Positions 1-5,447 are shown, counted from the stretch's first letter. The stretch is DNA of 6,901 nt from Treponema sp. (GCA_031283905.1 JAITAW010000206.1:1-6901); one strand, 5' to 3'. Numbers and translations: made by a program. The notes: generated from the letters alone by a model not told the origin.

Positions 1-1254
1 GAACCGGGGTGGAAGGCTAACGCGTCAAAGCCGGTTAAGTTCCAGTGGTATATCAATTTCAGTTGGTTCTCAAGACAATGGGGACAGTCCAAGGTTTCCA
101 AGTACATCACCCAGAAAACCGGAGTTGATATTGAGTTCATTGTCCCGGCGGGCAACGAGGCTGAACGGCTTAACGCCATGATTGCGGGCAATACACTGCC
201 CGATCTCATCACGCTGGGCTGGTGGGAAGGACAGGTAGGCATGATGATAGACGCCGGACTGGTCGAACCGCTGAACGTACTTGCGGAACAGTACGATCTG
301 TACTTTTTCAAGGTGGCTGATAAAGGTAAACTCGGCTGGTATACCCGCAGCGATGGCAATATATATGGATATCCGAACGCATCGTATACTCCGTCTGATT
401 ACGAGAAGTACCAAGGGAAACTTACCGCCAACGAGACCTTTCTTGTCCGCAAAAATATGTGGGAAGCGTTAGGCAAACCGGACATGAGTACGCCGGAAGG
501 CTTTCTCGCCGCGCTCCGGGCGGCGAAGGAACAATTCCCCACCATAAATGGTCAGCCGATTATTCCGCTCTCGTTTCAGGAATTCACGGATGCCGGCAAT
601 ACGGCGCTCCAAGCCTATCTGCTTCATTTTCTGCATATGAAACCGGAAAAAAACGGCAAATATGAATCGTTTGACCTTGGAATCAACGATCCCGAATACG
701 TCCGGTGGCTTAAAACGTTTCGTCAGGCTGCTCAGGAAGGGCTTATCCCTATGGACGTTTTTGTTGACAAACGCTCTCAAATTGAGGAAAAAGCGGCTCA
801 GGGACGTTATTTCTGCATGATGTATCAGAACTGGGATATGCAGGCGCCGCAGAACGCCTTATACGCCCGCGACCCCAACATGATCTACATTGCAATCGAC
901 GGTCCCAAAAACAGCCGCAACGATCCGCCAGCTCTCGTGGGCGGCGGCATCTCCGGCTGGACCATCACGCTGATCTTCAAAAATTGCAAGGATAAAGCCC
1001 GCGCCATTCAATTCCTTTCATACCTTATAAGCGAAGAAGGACAGATGGACACGTACTTTGGCATATTGGGTGAAACCTATACCATTGTCGATGGCATTCC
1101 CACCCTCACTCCGGCGGTAAAGGAAGTGAACCTCACCGACAAGAACAAGCAGGAAATCGAAATCGGCGTTGACTACACTTACTGGATGCTTATGGATACG
1201 GCATGGCAAGGGCAGTGGCCCGTGGAATACGCTCCTTCTCTGGGGCAGCCTTAA
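1..1254 (+). CDS. ABC transporter extracellular sugar-binding protein (LplA/YtcQ-like), 5' partial, prematurely stopped
   Basis: The frame is open from the left edge, so the gene begins upstream; the ATG at 178 is internal because 59 in-frame codons before it read as good family sequence (PVKFQWYINFSWF, then TGVDIEFIVPAG). 417 codons are visible before TAA at 1252-1254. Landmarks are those of large family-1 solute-binding proteins: an early NAMIAGNTLPDLITL segment, a hinge-type GYPNASY, NMWEALGKPDMSTPEGF, and late GGGISGWTITLIFKNCKDKARAIQFLSYLISEEGQ (quoted in parts). Such proteins are usually lipoproteins of about 500-550 aa that deliver oligosaccharides to a LplB/YtcP-type permease; here the signal peptide and lipobox are outside the window. 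The stop falls inside the conserved C-terminal region, so the product lacks its last ~78 residues and is probably impaired. Substrate cannot be read from the sequence. Confidence 0.85.
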   Translation, partial: EPGWKANASKPVKFQWYINFSWFSRQWGQSKVSKYITQKTGVDIEFIVPAGNEAERLNAMIAGNTLPDLITLGWWEGQVGMMIDAGLVEPLNVLAEQYDLYFFKVADKGKLGWYTRSDGNIYGYPNASYTPSDYEKYQGKLTANETFLVRKNMWEALGKPDMSTPEGFLAALRAAKEQFPTINGQPIIPLSFQEFTDAGNTALQAYLLHFLHMKPEKNGKYESFDLGINDPEYVRWLKTFRQAAQEGLIPMDVFVDKRSQIEEKAAQGRYFCMMYQNWDMQAPQNALYARDPNMIYIAIDGPKNSRNDPPALVGGGISGWTITLIFKNCKDKARAIQFLSYLISEEGQMDTYFGILGETYTIVDGIPTLTPAVKEVNLTDKNKQEIEIGVDYTYWMLMDTAWQGQWPVEYAPSLGQP

Positions 1255-1491
1255 CTTTGGACGCGACCGTTGGAAATGCAACCCGGTTCCGACCCCGTTT
1301 TGATCTTCGACGAGATCCAGCGCCGCTGGGGACGGGACTTGCCTCGCCTTATCCTTGCGAAAACCGAATCCGAATTCGATTCAATTTGGAATGATTTCCA
1401 GACATTCAAAGCGGATCGGGGTTACGCAAAACTTCAGGAGGAGCAGACTAAACTACTTGTCGTGAATAAGAATAAATTGGTAATACAATGA
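1255..1491 (+). pseudogene. Severed C-terminus of the sugar-binding protein
   Basis: Directly after the TAA the same frame continues as LWTRPLEMQPG and then DEIQRRWGRDLPRLILAKTE, SEFDSIWNDFQTFKADRGY and a Lys-rich end, stopping at TGA 1489-1491. The pattern 'W..xLPRLI.A.teaEFD.iW..F' followed by a tail of the type 'q...k.NK.KL' is how members of this family typically end. No frameshift is needed, so a single codon change (for example CAA to TAA) explains the interruption. A TTG at 1270 could in principle start a 73-aa peptide, but no good ribosome-binding site precedes it and an isolated C-terminal piece would not fold alone. I therefore treat it as the remnant of one gene. Confidence 0.8.
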
Positions 1492-1500
1492 GCGTAAAGC

Positions 1501-1528
1501 GGGTCAGTTCAAAATTTTGAACTGACCC
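1501..1528. repeat. Perfect 28-bp palindrome
   Basis: The half-site GGGTCAGTTCAAAA is followed immediately by its exact reverse complement, with no spacer. It lies 9 bp after the end of the sugar-binding protein remnant. It could act as a weak terminator on either strand, but no T-run follows directly. It could also be an operator or the end of a small repeat element, and its perfection argues against chance. Function is not determined. Confidence 0.75.
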
Positions 1529-1539
1529 ACGCCTATAAA

Positions 1540-1576
1540 GAGGCTTTTTCGACATTCGACATTTTGAAAAAACCTC
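1540..1576. repeat. Imperfect inverted repeat, 11-bp arms, T-rich/A-rich
   Basis: GAGGCTTTTTC (1540-1550) pairs with GAAAAAACCTC (1566-1576), ten of eleven positions matching, around a 15-nt loop containing a CGACATT repeat. A shorter hairpin GCCT/AGGC (1531-1534 with 1541-1544) followed by five T is an alternative fold that would be a weak + strand terminator. Together with the palindrome just upstream it forms a compact structured block between two broken genes, suggesting a dispersed repeat or a deletion/insertion junction. Confidence 0.55.
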
Positions 1577-1590
1577 AATTAAATGTAAAA

Positions 1591-1734
1591 GATGAAATGG
1601 ATACGCCCGGCGGGATTGGGCTTAAAAACATACAGCGCAGGCTTGCCGCTTTCTACGGATATTCATGAAAACTGGACATCAAGAGCGCGCTGGACAAGGG
1701 AACGCTGGTACGTATTCCGGTTCCTTTACGTTAG
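1591..1734 (+). pseudogene. C-terminal remnant of a YesM-type sensor histidine kinase
   Basis: Read in the frame of position 1591, the sequence gives DEMDTPGGIGLKNIQRRLAA, then FYGYS, a TGA stop (1666-1668), then KLDIKSALDKGTLVRIPVPL and R, ending in TAG at 1732-1734. GIGLKNIQRRL is the G2 box of the HATPase domain of YesM-family kinases, and the part after the stop matches the last beta strand (a GT.V.I.IP ending). The N, D/F and G1 boxes, the dimerisation helix with the phosphorylated His, and the membrane-bound sensor are all absent; upstream is the palindrome block instead. The remnant is thus a large 5' deletion plus a nonsense codon. It sits 37 bp before the response regulator, the normal order for such a pair. 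Confidence 0.75.
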
Positions 1735-1755
1735 AGTTATTCAAAACTTATATAT

Positions 1756-1761
1756 AAGGAG
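1756..1761 (+). promoter_or_regulatory. Ribosome-binding site of the response regulator
   Basis: AAGGAG lies 10 nt before the ATG at 1772. It decides the start: an in-frame ATG at 1592 would add 60 residues, but that stretch is simply the kinase remnant read in the wrong frame. Confidence 0.8.
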
Positions 1762-1771
1762 CAACGTTACT

Positions 1772-2560
1772 ATGACAAAAATATTGATTGCGGATGACGA
1801 AAAGAATATTCGCGCGGGAATACGCAAGATACTCTCAGAATCCATACGCGAGGAGGCGTGTTTCCTTGAGGCGAAAAACGGCCGCGAGGCTTTTGAAATT
1901 GCCGTTCACGAGCGCCCGAACATCTTGATTACCGATATACGTATGCCGAAAATGGACGGCATTGAGCTTATGTCCCGGATTCGCGGGGAAATACGGGAAC
2001 GCAAGGTATATATCATCGTTCTTTCCGGCTACGACGAATTTATCTATGCGCAACAGGCGATCAGCTATCAGGCATCGGCGTATCTCTTAAAACCGTTCGA
2101 CAAGGAGGCGCTCTCCCGTACGGTAAAGGCGGCGATAGAGGAATTAAAGGCGTTGCAACACATGGAAACCGGCGCCGCGTATGAAGAAAACAGGGAAATC
2201 GAGGATTTCGCGGTTTCTGGACAAAGCGATGGCGGCAATCTTTATGGCAAGAAAGCGGAAACAGATCAAACATACCATGCATTTATTGAAGACGCTCTTG
2301 TATGGATCGGCAAACACTTCACCGAAAATATCAGCATGACGCAGGCGGCGAATCACGTTTCCGTCAATTACACCTATTTTTCGGGAAAATTCAGGGAACA
2401 TACGGGGATCCATTTCTCCGAATATCTGAAACGTCTGCGGATCAACAACGCCATGTGTCTGCTTTCAATCGGCAATTACCGCGTGTACGAAGCCGCATGG
2501 AAATCGGGCTACCACGATGTAAAATACTTTTTTAAACATTTCAAGGAAGTACCGGATTAA
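1772..2560 (+). CDS. YesN-type response regulator (REC + AraC HTH), C-terminus frameshifted
   Basis: 262 residues. The receiver domain spans about 3-125, with the acidic pair D8-D9, phosphoacceptor D55 in ILITDIRMPKMDG, S85 in LSGYDEF and K107 in LLKPFD, so phosphotransfer chemistry looks intact. A variable linker (about 126-170) leads to an AraC-type DNA-binding domain (about 173-262): ENISMTQAANHVSVNYTYFS is the first helix-turn-helix and YEAAWKSGYHDVKYFFKHFK the second. The protein then ends abruptly with EVPD where the family continues with TG.tP.eFR; that tail is present in another frame just downstream. Such regulators are encoded with YesM kinases and switch on neighbouring sugar transport genes in response to extracellular saccharides. 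With its kinase reduced to a fragment and its HTH clipped, it is probably non-functional or on the way to becoming so. Confidence 0.85.
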   Translation: MTKILIADDEKNIRAGIRKILSESIREEACFLEAKNGREAFEIAVHERPNILITDIRMPKMDGIELMSRIRGEIRERKVYIIVLSGYDEFIYAQQAISYQASAYLLKPFDKEALSRTVKAAIEELKALQHMETGAAYEENREIEDFAVSGQSDGGNLYGKKAETDQTYHAFIEDALVWIGKHFTENISMTQAANHVSVNYTYFSGKFREHTGIHFSEYLKRLRINNAMCLLSIGNYRVYEAAWKSGYHDVKYFFKHFKEVPD

Positions 2561-2601
2561 CCCCGGGCGAATTCAGCAGGAGTTGCGTACAAGGAGAGTA
2601 G
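2551..2601 (+). pseudogene. Out-of-frame tail of the response regulator
   Basis: From 2551 the shifted frame reads TGLTPGEFSRSCVQGE and stops at TAG 2599-2601. TGLTPGEF is the hallmark end of AraC-family HTH domains (TG.sP.eyR) and should follow FKEV directly. The loss of one base within about 2548-2551 restores a continuous protein of roughly 276 aa, so this is a -1 deletion or a sequencing error. The local sequence is not a slippery heptamer, so programmed frameshifting is unlikely. Confidence 0.75.
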
Positions 2602-2725
2602 CGGGCGGCGATAGAGGAAGCGCCGTATGCGCGTTCCGCGTCCGCTGTATGCGGCGCCGGTTCCACCCGCGCCGTATCTCCCTCCGTGAACCAACGGGCG
2701 CTTGCTTGAATACGAACTATTGCTT

Positions 2726-2746
2726 TGTGTATCAATATGATACACA
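2726..2746. promoter_or_regulatory. Operator-like dyad (9-bp arms, 3-bp spacer)
   Basis: TGTGTATCA and TGATACACA are perfect inverted copies separated by ATA. The centre lies about 230-240 bp upstream of the expected sigma-54 transcription start of hsp20. That is within reach for an upstream activator sequence bound by an enhancer-binding protein, though it could be an unrelated operator. It does not match the NifA spacing TGT-N10-ACA. Confidence 0.45.
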
Positions 2747-2882
2747 TGCTCGTAATACCATGACGCATTTGTAAAAAAATGATACGGAAAATTGTTTGTT
2801 CGTAATAAATTTTGAAGCATGTTGGGACGCCGGTGGGCTGCGCTCCGCCGTATTCCACAGGTATCAGCCAGCTTCTCAATTA

Positions 2883-2939
2883 TTTTTTCCTCATTTTGCC
2901 TTTTCCACGCCTTTTTTATCCCCTTTTTCGCGCTTTTTT
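2883..2939. promoter_or_regulatory. Phased T-tracts, predicted curved DNA
   Basis: Six runs of four to six T occur at 2883-2888, 2894-2897, 2901-2904, 2912-2917, 2924-2928 and 2934-2939. Their centres are spaced on average about 10.2 bp, close to the helical repeat, which is the arrangement that gives intrinsic curvature. It lies immediately upstream of the sigma-54 promoter, where IHF or curved DNA often assists looping of the activator. Confidence 0.5.
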
Positions 2940-2951
2940 ATAATTTACTGT

Positions 2952-2968
2952 TTGGCACGATCTTTGCA
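2952..2968 (+). promoter_or_regulatory. Sigma-54 (RpoN) promoter of hsp20
   Basis: TTGGCACGATCTTTGCA matches the full consensus YTGGCACGRNNNTTGCW at every defined position, with the invariant GG and GC 12 bp apart. With C2967 as -12, transcription would start near 2979, giving a leader of about 153 nt to the hsp20 ATG. Sigma-54 promoters need an ATP-dependent enhancer-binding protein, so this gene would be under active signal control rather than only sigma-32 or HrcA control. No CIRCE element (TTAGCACTC-N9-GAGTGCTAA) is seen. Confidence 0.8.
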
Positions 2969-2973
2969 TATTA

Positions 2974-3124
2974 TTAAGTGTTGATGAAGGCTGACAGCCA
3001 TGACACTTAACAGGGCGGCTGTATATAAAGCCTCATCGAACGAACTAACGGTCGGCCATAGAGCCTGACCAAACGCCCTTGAGGGCGTTAAAACCACGTG
3101 TTGCGGATTACATCCGCGAAGGAG
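2974..3124 (+). promoter_or_regulatory. Structured hsp20 leader, candidate RNA thermometer
   Basis: Successive stems are visible. TTAAGTGT/ACACTTAA (2974-2981 with 3003-3010) encloses smaller pairings. GATGA-GGCT with AGCCTCATC (2983-2992 with 3029-3037, one bulged A) is an alternative that crosses the first. GGTCGGC with GCC-T-GACC (3050-3056 with 3063-3070) has one bulge. AACGCCC-TTGA-GGGCGTT is at 3072-3089, and GCGGAT-TAC-ATCCGC at 3103-3117. The last stem ends one or two bases before AAGGAG (3119-3124) and can extend into it by U-G and U-A pairs. Small heat-shock genes in many bacteria have 5'UTR thermometers (ROSE, fourU). This one does not match either consensus clearly, so the assignment is inference. 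Confidence 0.5.
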
Positions 3125-3131
3125 TTTCACT

Positions 3132-3587
3132 ATGAAAACCATAACCCTGTATCCCTCTCTCGAAAACGTAATGGACGATTTTAACCGGTACGTGGATTCG
3201 TTCTTTAACGATTTCCGGGGTCAGCCCACGCCGGCGTCCCGTCTGTTCGGTAAAAGCGCGGGGTTTCCCGCAGTTGATCTTCGTGATATGGATAAATCCT
3301 ATATCATGGAAATCGAACTTCCCGGGTATGATGAAAAAAGCGTTCAGGTGCATGTTGACGGCGGCCGGCTGATCATTGAGTCCGGGCAGCAGGAAGAGGC
3401 GTCCGACAAGGATGAAGGACGTTACCTTATCAAAGAGCGCATGAGCCGTTCTTTCAGCCGCGTGTTCCAACTGCCTGAAAACGCGGATCCCGCCGAGATT
3501 ACGGCGTCGTTTAAAAACGGCATCCTGACTCTTGAAATCAAGAAACGCGCCGAAGCCCAGAAACGCCTGATTCAAATCAACAGCTAA
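3132..3587 (+). CDS. hsp20: Small heat-shock protein, Hsp20/alpha-crystallin family
   Basis: 151 aa, the normal size for a bacterial Hsp20. The start is fixed by AAGGAG seven bases upstream. An N-terminal arm (1-44) with aromatic residues (FNRYVDSFFNDF) precedes the alpha-crystallin domain (about 45-138). That domain opens with FPAVDLRDMDKSYIMEIELPG and closes with the family signature ASFKNGILTLEIKKR. The C-terminal extension carries the oligomerisation motif I-x-I as IQI (147-149). The protein is an ATP-independent cytoplasmic holdase that binds unfolding proteins until DnaK/ClpB refold them. It stands alone as a single-gene unit with its own sigma-54 promoter and terminator. All key motifs are intact, in contrast to the broken genes to its left. 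Confidence 0.95.
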   Translation: MKTITLYPSLENVMDDFNRYVDSFFNDFRGQPTPASRLFGKSAGFPAVDLRDMDKSYIMEIELPGYDEKSVQVHVDGGRLIIESGQQEEASDKDEGRYLIKERMSRSFSRVFQLPENADPAEITASFKNGILTLEIKKRAEAQKRLIQINS

Positions 3588-3608
3588 AACCGGCCGGCGA
3601 TCTTGCAA

Positions 3609-3641
3609 GGGCCGTCCCAAAAGAGGGGCGGCCCCTTTTTT
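3609..3641 (+). terminator. Rho-independent terminator of hsp20
   Basis: GGGCCGTCCC (3609-3618) pairs with GGGGCGGCCC (3625-3634), one G-U wobble, around a six-base AAAAGA loop, and is followed after one C by six T. It lies 21 bp after the hsp20 stop codon and closes the monocistronic unit. Confidence 0.9.
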
Positions 3642-4026
3642 CTTGCTCGTAAAGACAAATGTCATACTATACTATCCTCACGAGCAAACGTGTTGTGAGC
3701 GATAAGATGCCGTAATACTGGTCACGCCGGGCGGCATCGCGACGGATGCTAGACTGGAGCAACACTCAAATGCGCCCGCATTGATGCCGGTAACGGGTTG
3801 TCGCCGAGGCGGCGGGGGATAGCGATGACCCCGCCTTCCCCCTGTACTTGGCAATCACTACCCTAATTTTAGTCTCCTCCTTTGGTTGCTCCCACATACG
3901 AGCTATCCACAAGTCAATCCAACAACCGGCGCATTGCACCAACGGGAGATCCAGTTCCCATATTCATCTTCGGTTTCACCCTTAACGCGGTAAGGCTTTA
4001 TCTATTTTTTCCGATAATTATAAAAG
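3642..4026. other. Intergenic region without an intact gene; possible degraded element
   Basis: No frame is open for a useful length. On the - strand, short stretches such as MNMGTGSPVGAMRRLLD (starting near 3965) and GGVIAIPRRLGDNPLPASMR, broken by several stops, look more protein-like than random, which hints at a worn-out coding or repeat sequence. Inverted repeats are present: GATGCCG/CGGCATC (3706-3712 with 3732-3738), GGCGGGG/CCCCGCC (3811-3817 with 3829-3835), and CCTTA/TAAGG (3980-3984 with 3991-3995) ahead of a T-rich run. No tRNA or rRNA is recognised. Confidence 0.4.
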
Positions 4027-5334
4027 ATGATGTTTAAGAAATTCGTTTTTGTACTATTATTTAACTTTTTTGCCATTTCCCTCTACGCCTATGATGCGCC
4101 TATCGCAAAAATAGAGGACGACTCTTCCCTGCGCGCCGTGCTAAAACAGCAGTGGTTTCTTGAAGCTCCAAACAAAGCGCTTGCTTTGAAGCCCCTGCTT
4201 TGCGTCCTCCCCGGCGGCGGCAAGATCGAGGTGCGTATTGAAAGCAATAAAAATGAATTTGGTATTGTACTGGCGCGGGAACGGAACAAGGCGTATCCTG
4301 GCTGGGCGCAAGGCTCATGGGTGCTTACAAGAAGACGGGATACCGGAGCGGCCGTAAGGATACGCGCGTTTCTTCGGAGCGATCCCAATGTATACGTACA
4401 GTTTCGTTCCATGACCGCCGATAAATCGGTTATGGATGTGGTTGCATACGATGCCTATCTTGTCTATTCCCTGCCGATGCCTTTTTCTTTTGACACGCTG
4501 CTGACGCTTCCCATTGAAGACGCGCTTTCCGTTGCGGGCGATAAATTCCCCCGCGCCTACTTTGAACCGGTACCCGCCCTTTATAAAGACACGTGGAAAT
4601 TTGTGGCCGAGGTACAAAAACGCCTCTCAGGTTTGACCTTCCGCGATGACGGAGCCATTAATGAATCGGGCGATTATGTGTTTATCGAAACCGGCGAGTG
4701 TCAGATTGGAATACCGGGACTTAACTGCTCCGGCTTTGCAAAATGGGTAATTGACGGGTTGTTGCGTCCTGTTACCGGTGAGCGGCTTTCCATTGAGCCG
4801 TTAAAAGCGCATTACGGTAATCGAGGCAACAGTTTTAGCGCGATTTATGATGATGTACGCGACCCGTTTTTCGGACTTGACTGGATACGCAACCTTGCGA
4901 CTGCGGCCTGCTCCGCGCTCATCTCGCCAAGTTTTGGAAGGTTGGATGAATTTGAGGTGCGTACGTGGCGCTTTCCATCGCTCATGCGCCGCTCTAATAC
5001 TGCCGCCGCCGCGGCTGAGTCCTATGCCGGTTTTATGGAAGATGCGGGCTTTAACATTGAAGGATTATACCCGCTCCTCTATACGCTTGCCATTGATGAA
5101 CCGGGCCGTTTTTATCTTGCCGCAGTAAATGATGCTTCCAATATCAGACCCAGTCTCAGGCAGTATTTTCATATTGCGGTGCTGGTACCTTATTTTAACG
5201 AGCAGGGCAATTTTGAAATCGCGGTTTTTGAAAGCGCGGCCGAGACCGGCTTTAGAAGTTTCAGAACCCGCTATCCTAAAGACACCTTTGTCAATCTTGT
5301 GAGGATCCCTGTCGGTAGCCGGTTTGAACCGTAG
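4027..5334 (+). CDS. Secreted protein of unknown function, possible NlpC/P60-like cysteine peptidase fold
   Basis: 435 aa. Lys4-Lys5 followed by a hydrophobic stretch (6-18) and LYA-YD gives a clear signal peptide, probably cut after A21, so the protein acts outside the inner membrane. Residues 22-200 hold a beta-rich region without a motif I know. From about 225, GIPGLNCSGFAKWVIDG contains C234 in an (D/N)CSGF-type motif like the nucleophile helix of NlpC/P60 proteins. About 150 residues later, RQYFHIAVLVPYF with H382, followed by strands (NFEIAVFES), resembles the His strand-pair of the same fold. The intervening 145 residues are a larger insertion than usual. Peptidoglycan or lipid-linked substrates are possible, but activity is inference. 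There is no good Shine-Dalgarno before the tandem ATG codons (4027, 4030); an AT-rich GATAATTATAAAAG stretch abuts the start, so a very short or absent leader is possible. It is apparently transcribed alone and converges with the mannanase. Confidence 0.85.
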   Translation: MMFKKFVFVLLFNFFAISLYAYDAPIAKIEDDSSLRAVLKQQWFLEAPNKALALKPLLCVLPGGGKIEVRIESNKNEFGIVLARERNKAYPGWAQGSWVLTRRRDTGAAVRIRAFLRSDPNVYVQFRSMTADKSVMDVVAYDAYLVYSLPMPFSFDTLLTLPIEDALSVAGDKFPRAYFEPVPALYKDTWKFVAEVQKRLSGLTFRDDGAINESGDYVFIETGECQIGIPGLNCSGFAKWVIDGLLRPVTGERLSIEPLKAHYGNRGNSFSAIYDDVRDPFFGLDWIRNLATAACSALISPSFGRLDEFEVRTWRFPSLMRRSNTAAAAAESYAGFMEDAGFNIEGLYPLLYTLAIDEPGRFYLAAVNDASNIRPSLRQYFHIAVLVPYFNEQGNFEIAVFESAAETGFRSFRTRYPKDTFVNLVRIPVGSRFEP

Positions 5335-5365
5335 AGCGTTTTTGGGCTGTAACGAAAGGTAGGGT

Positions 5366-5447
5366 TCGGCGACATTTTGCCCAGCCCGAATTAGGGCTTT
5401 ATGGCGGCGTATACGCCAGCAAAGACCAGTCCGGCAAAATGCGCCGA
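5366..5447. repeat. Inverted-repeat element predicted to fold as a three-way junction
   Basis: TCGGCG-A-CATTTTGCC (5366-5381) pairs with GGCAAAATG-CGCCGA (5433-5447): 15 base pairs with a single bulged A. The 51-nt interior holds two further hairpins: AGCCC-GAATTA-GGGCT (5383-5398) and TGGCG-GCGTATA-CGCCA (5402-5418). The latter also contains the perfect 12-bp palindrome GGCGTATACGCC (5406-5417). It lies 31 bp after the stop of the secreted protein. It could be a small RNA, a structured 3'UTR, or a non-autonomous mobile repeat. It lacks the tRNA layout and the RYYYAAC/GTTRRRY core sites of integron attC. Confidence 0.55.

Larger units (their letters stand above)
2602..2950. other. Non-coding region upstream of hsp20
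   Basis: No open frame here has convincing codon structure or a ribosome-binding site. The first ~100 bp are GC-rich with loose repeats of a GCCGTAT motif. The rest is AT-rich and carries the dyad and T-tracts described separately. The open - strand frames crossing it have low-complexity Arg/Gly/Ala-rich translations and no family resemblance I can see. Confidence 0.6.

Noticed and set aside
1270..1491. Separate small gene of 73 aa starting at TTG 1270
   Set aside because: Same frame as the sugar-binding protein and matches its family C-terminus; no ribosome-binding site.
1592..1771. N-terminal extension of the response regulator from an ATG at 1592
   Set aside because: This segment is the kinase remnant read out of frame. 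The strong AAGGAG before ATG 1772 and the family's usual start (M-x-K-I-L-I-A-D-D-E) fix the start at 1772.
2726..2746. NifA upstream activator sequence
   Set aside because: TGT and ACA are present, but none of the possible pairs has the required 10-bp spacing.
2541..2879. 112-aa - strand frame between the regulator and hsp20
   Set aside because: It overlaps the response regulator tail, has low-complexity composition and lacks a ribosome-binding site.
2974..3010. CIRCE (HrcA) operator at the hsp20 start
   Set aside because: Half-sites TTAAGTGT/ACACTTAA with a 21-bp spacer do not match TTAGCACTC-N9-GAGTGCTAA.
3108..3665. 185-aa frame on the - strand opposite hsp20
   Set aside because: It is a mirror of the well-supported hsp20 and also runs through its terminator. 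It has no start signal and no family resemblance.
5366..5447. Integron attC site
   Set aside because: The size and bulged base are suggestive, but no RYYYAAC/GTTRRRY core sites are at the ends and no integrase or cassette array is visible.
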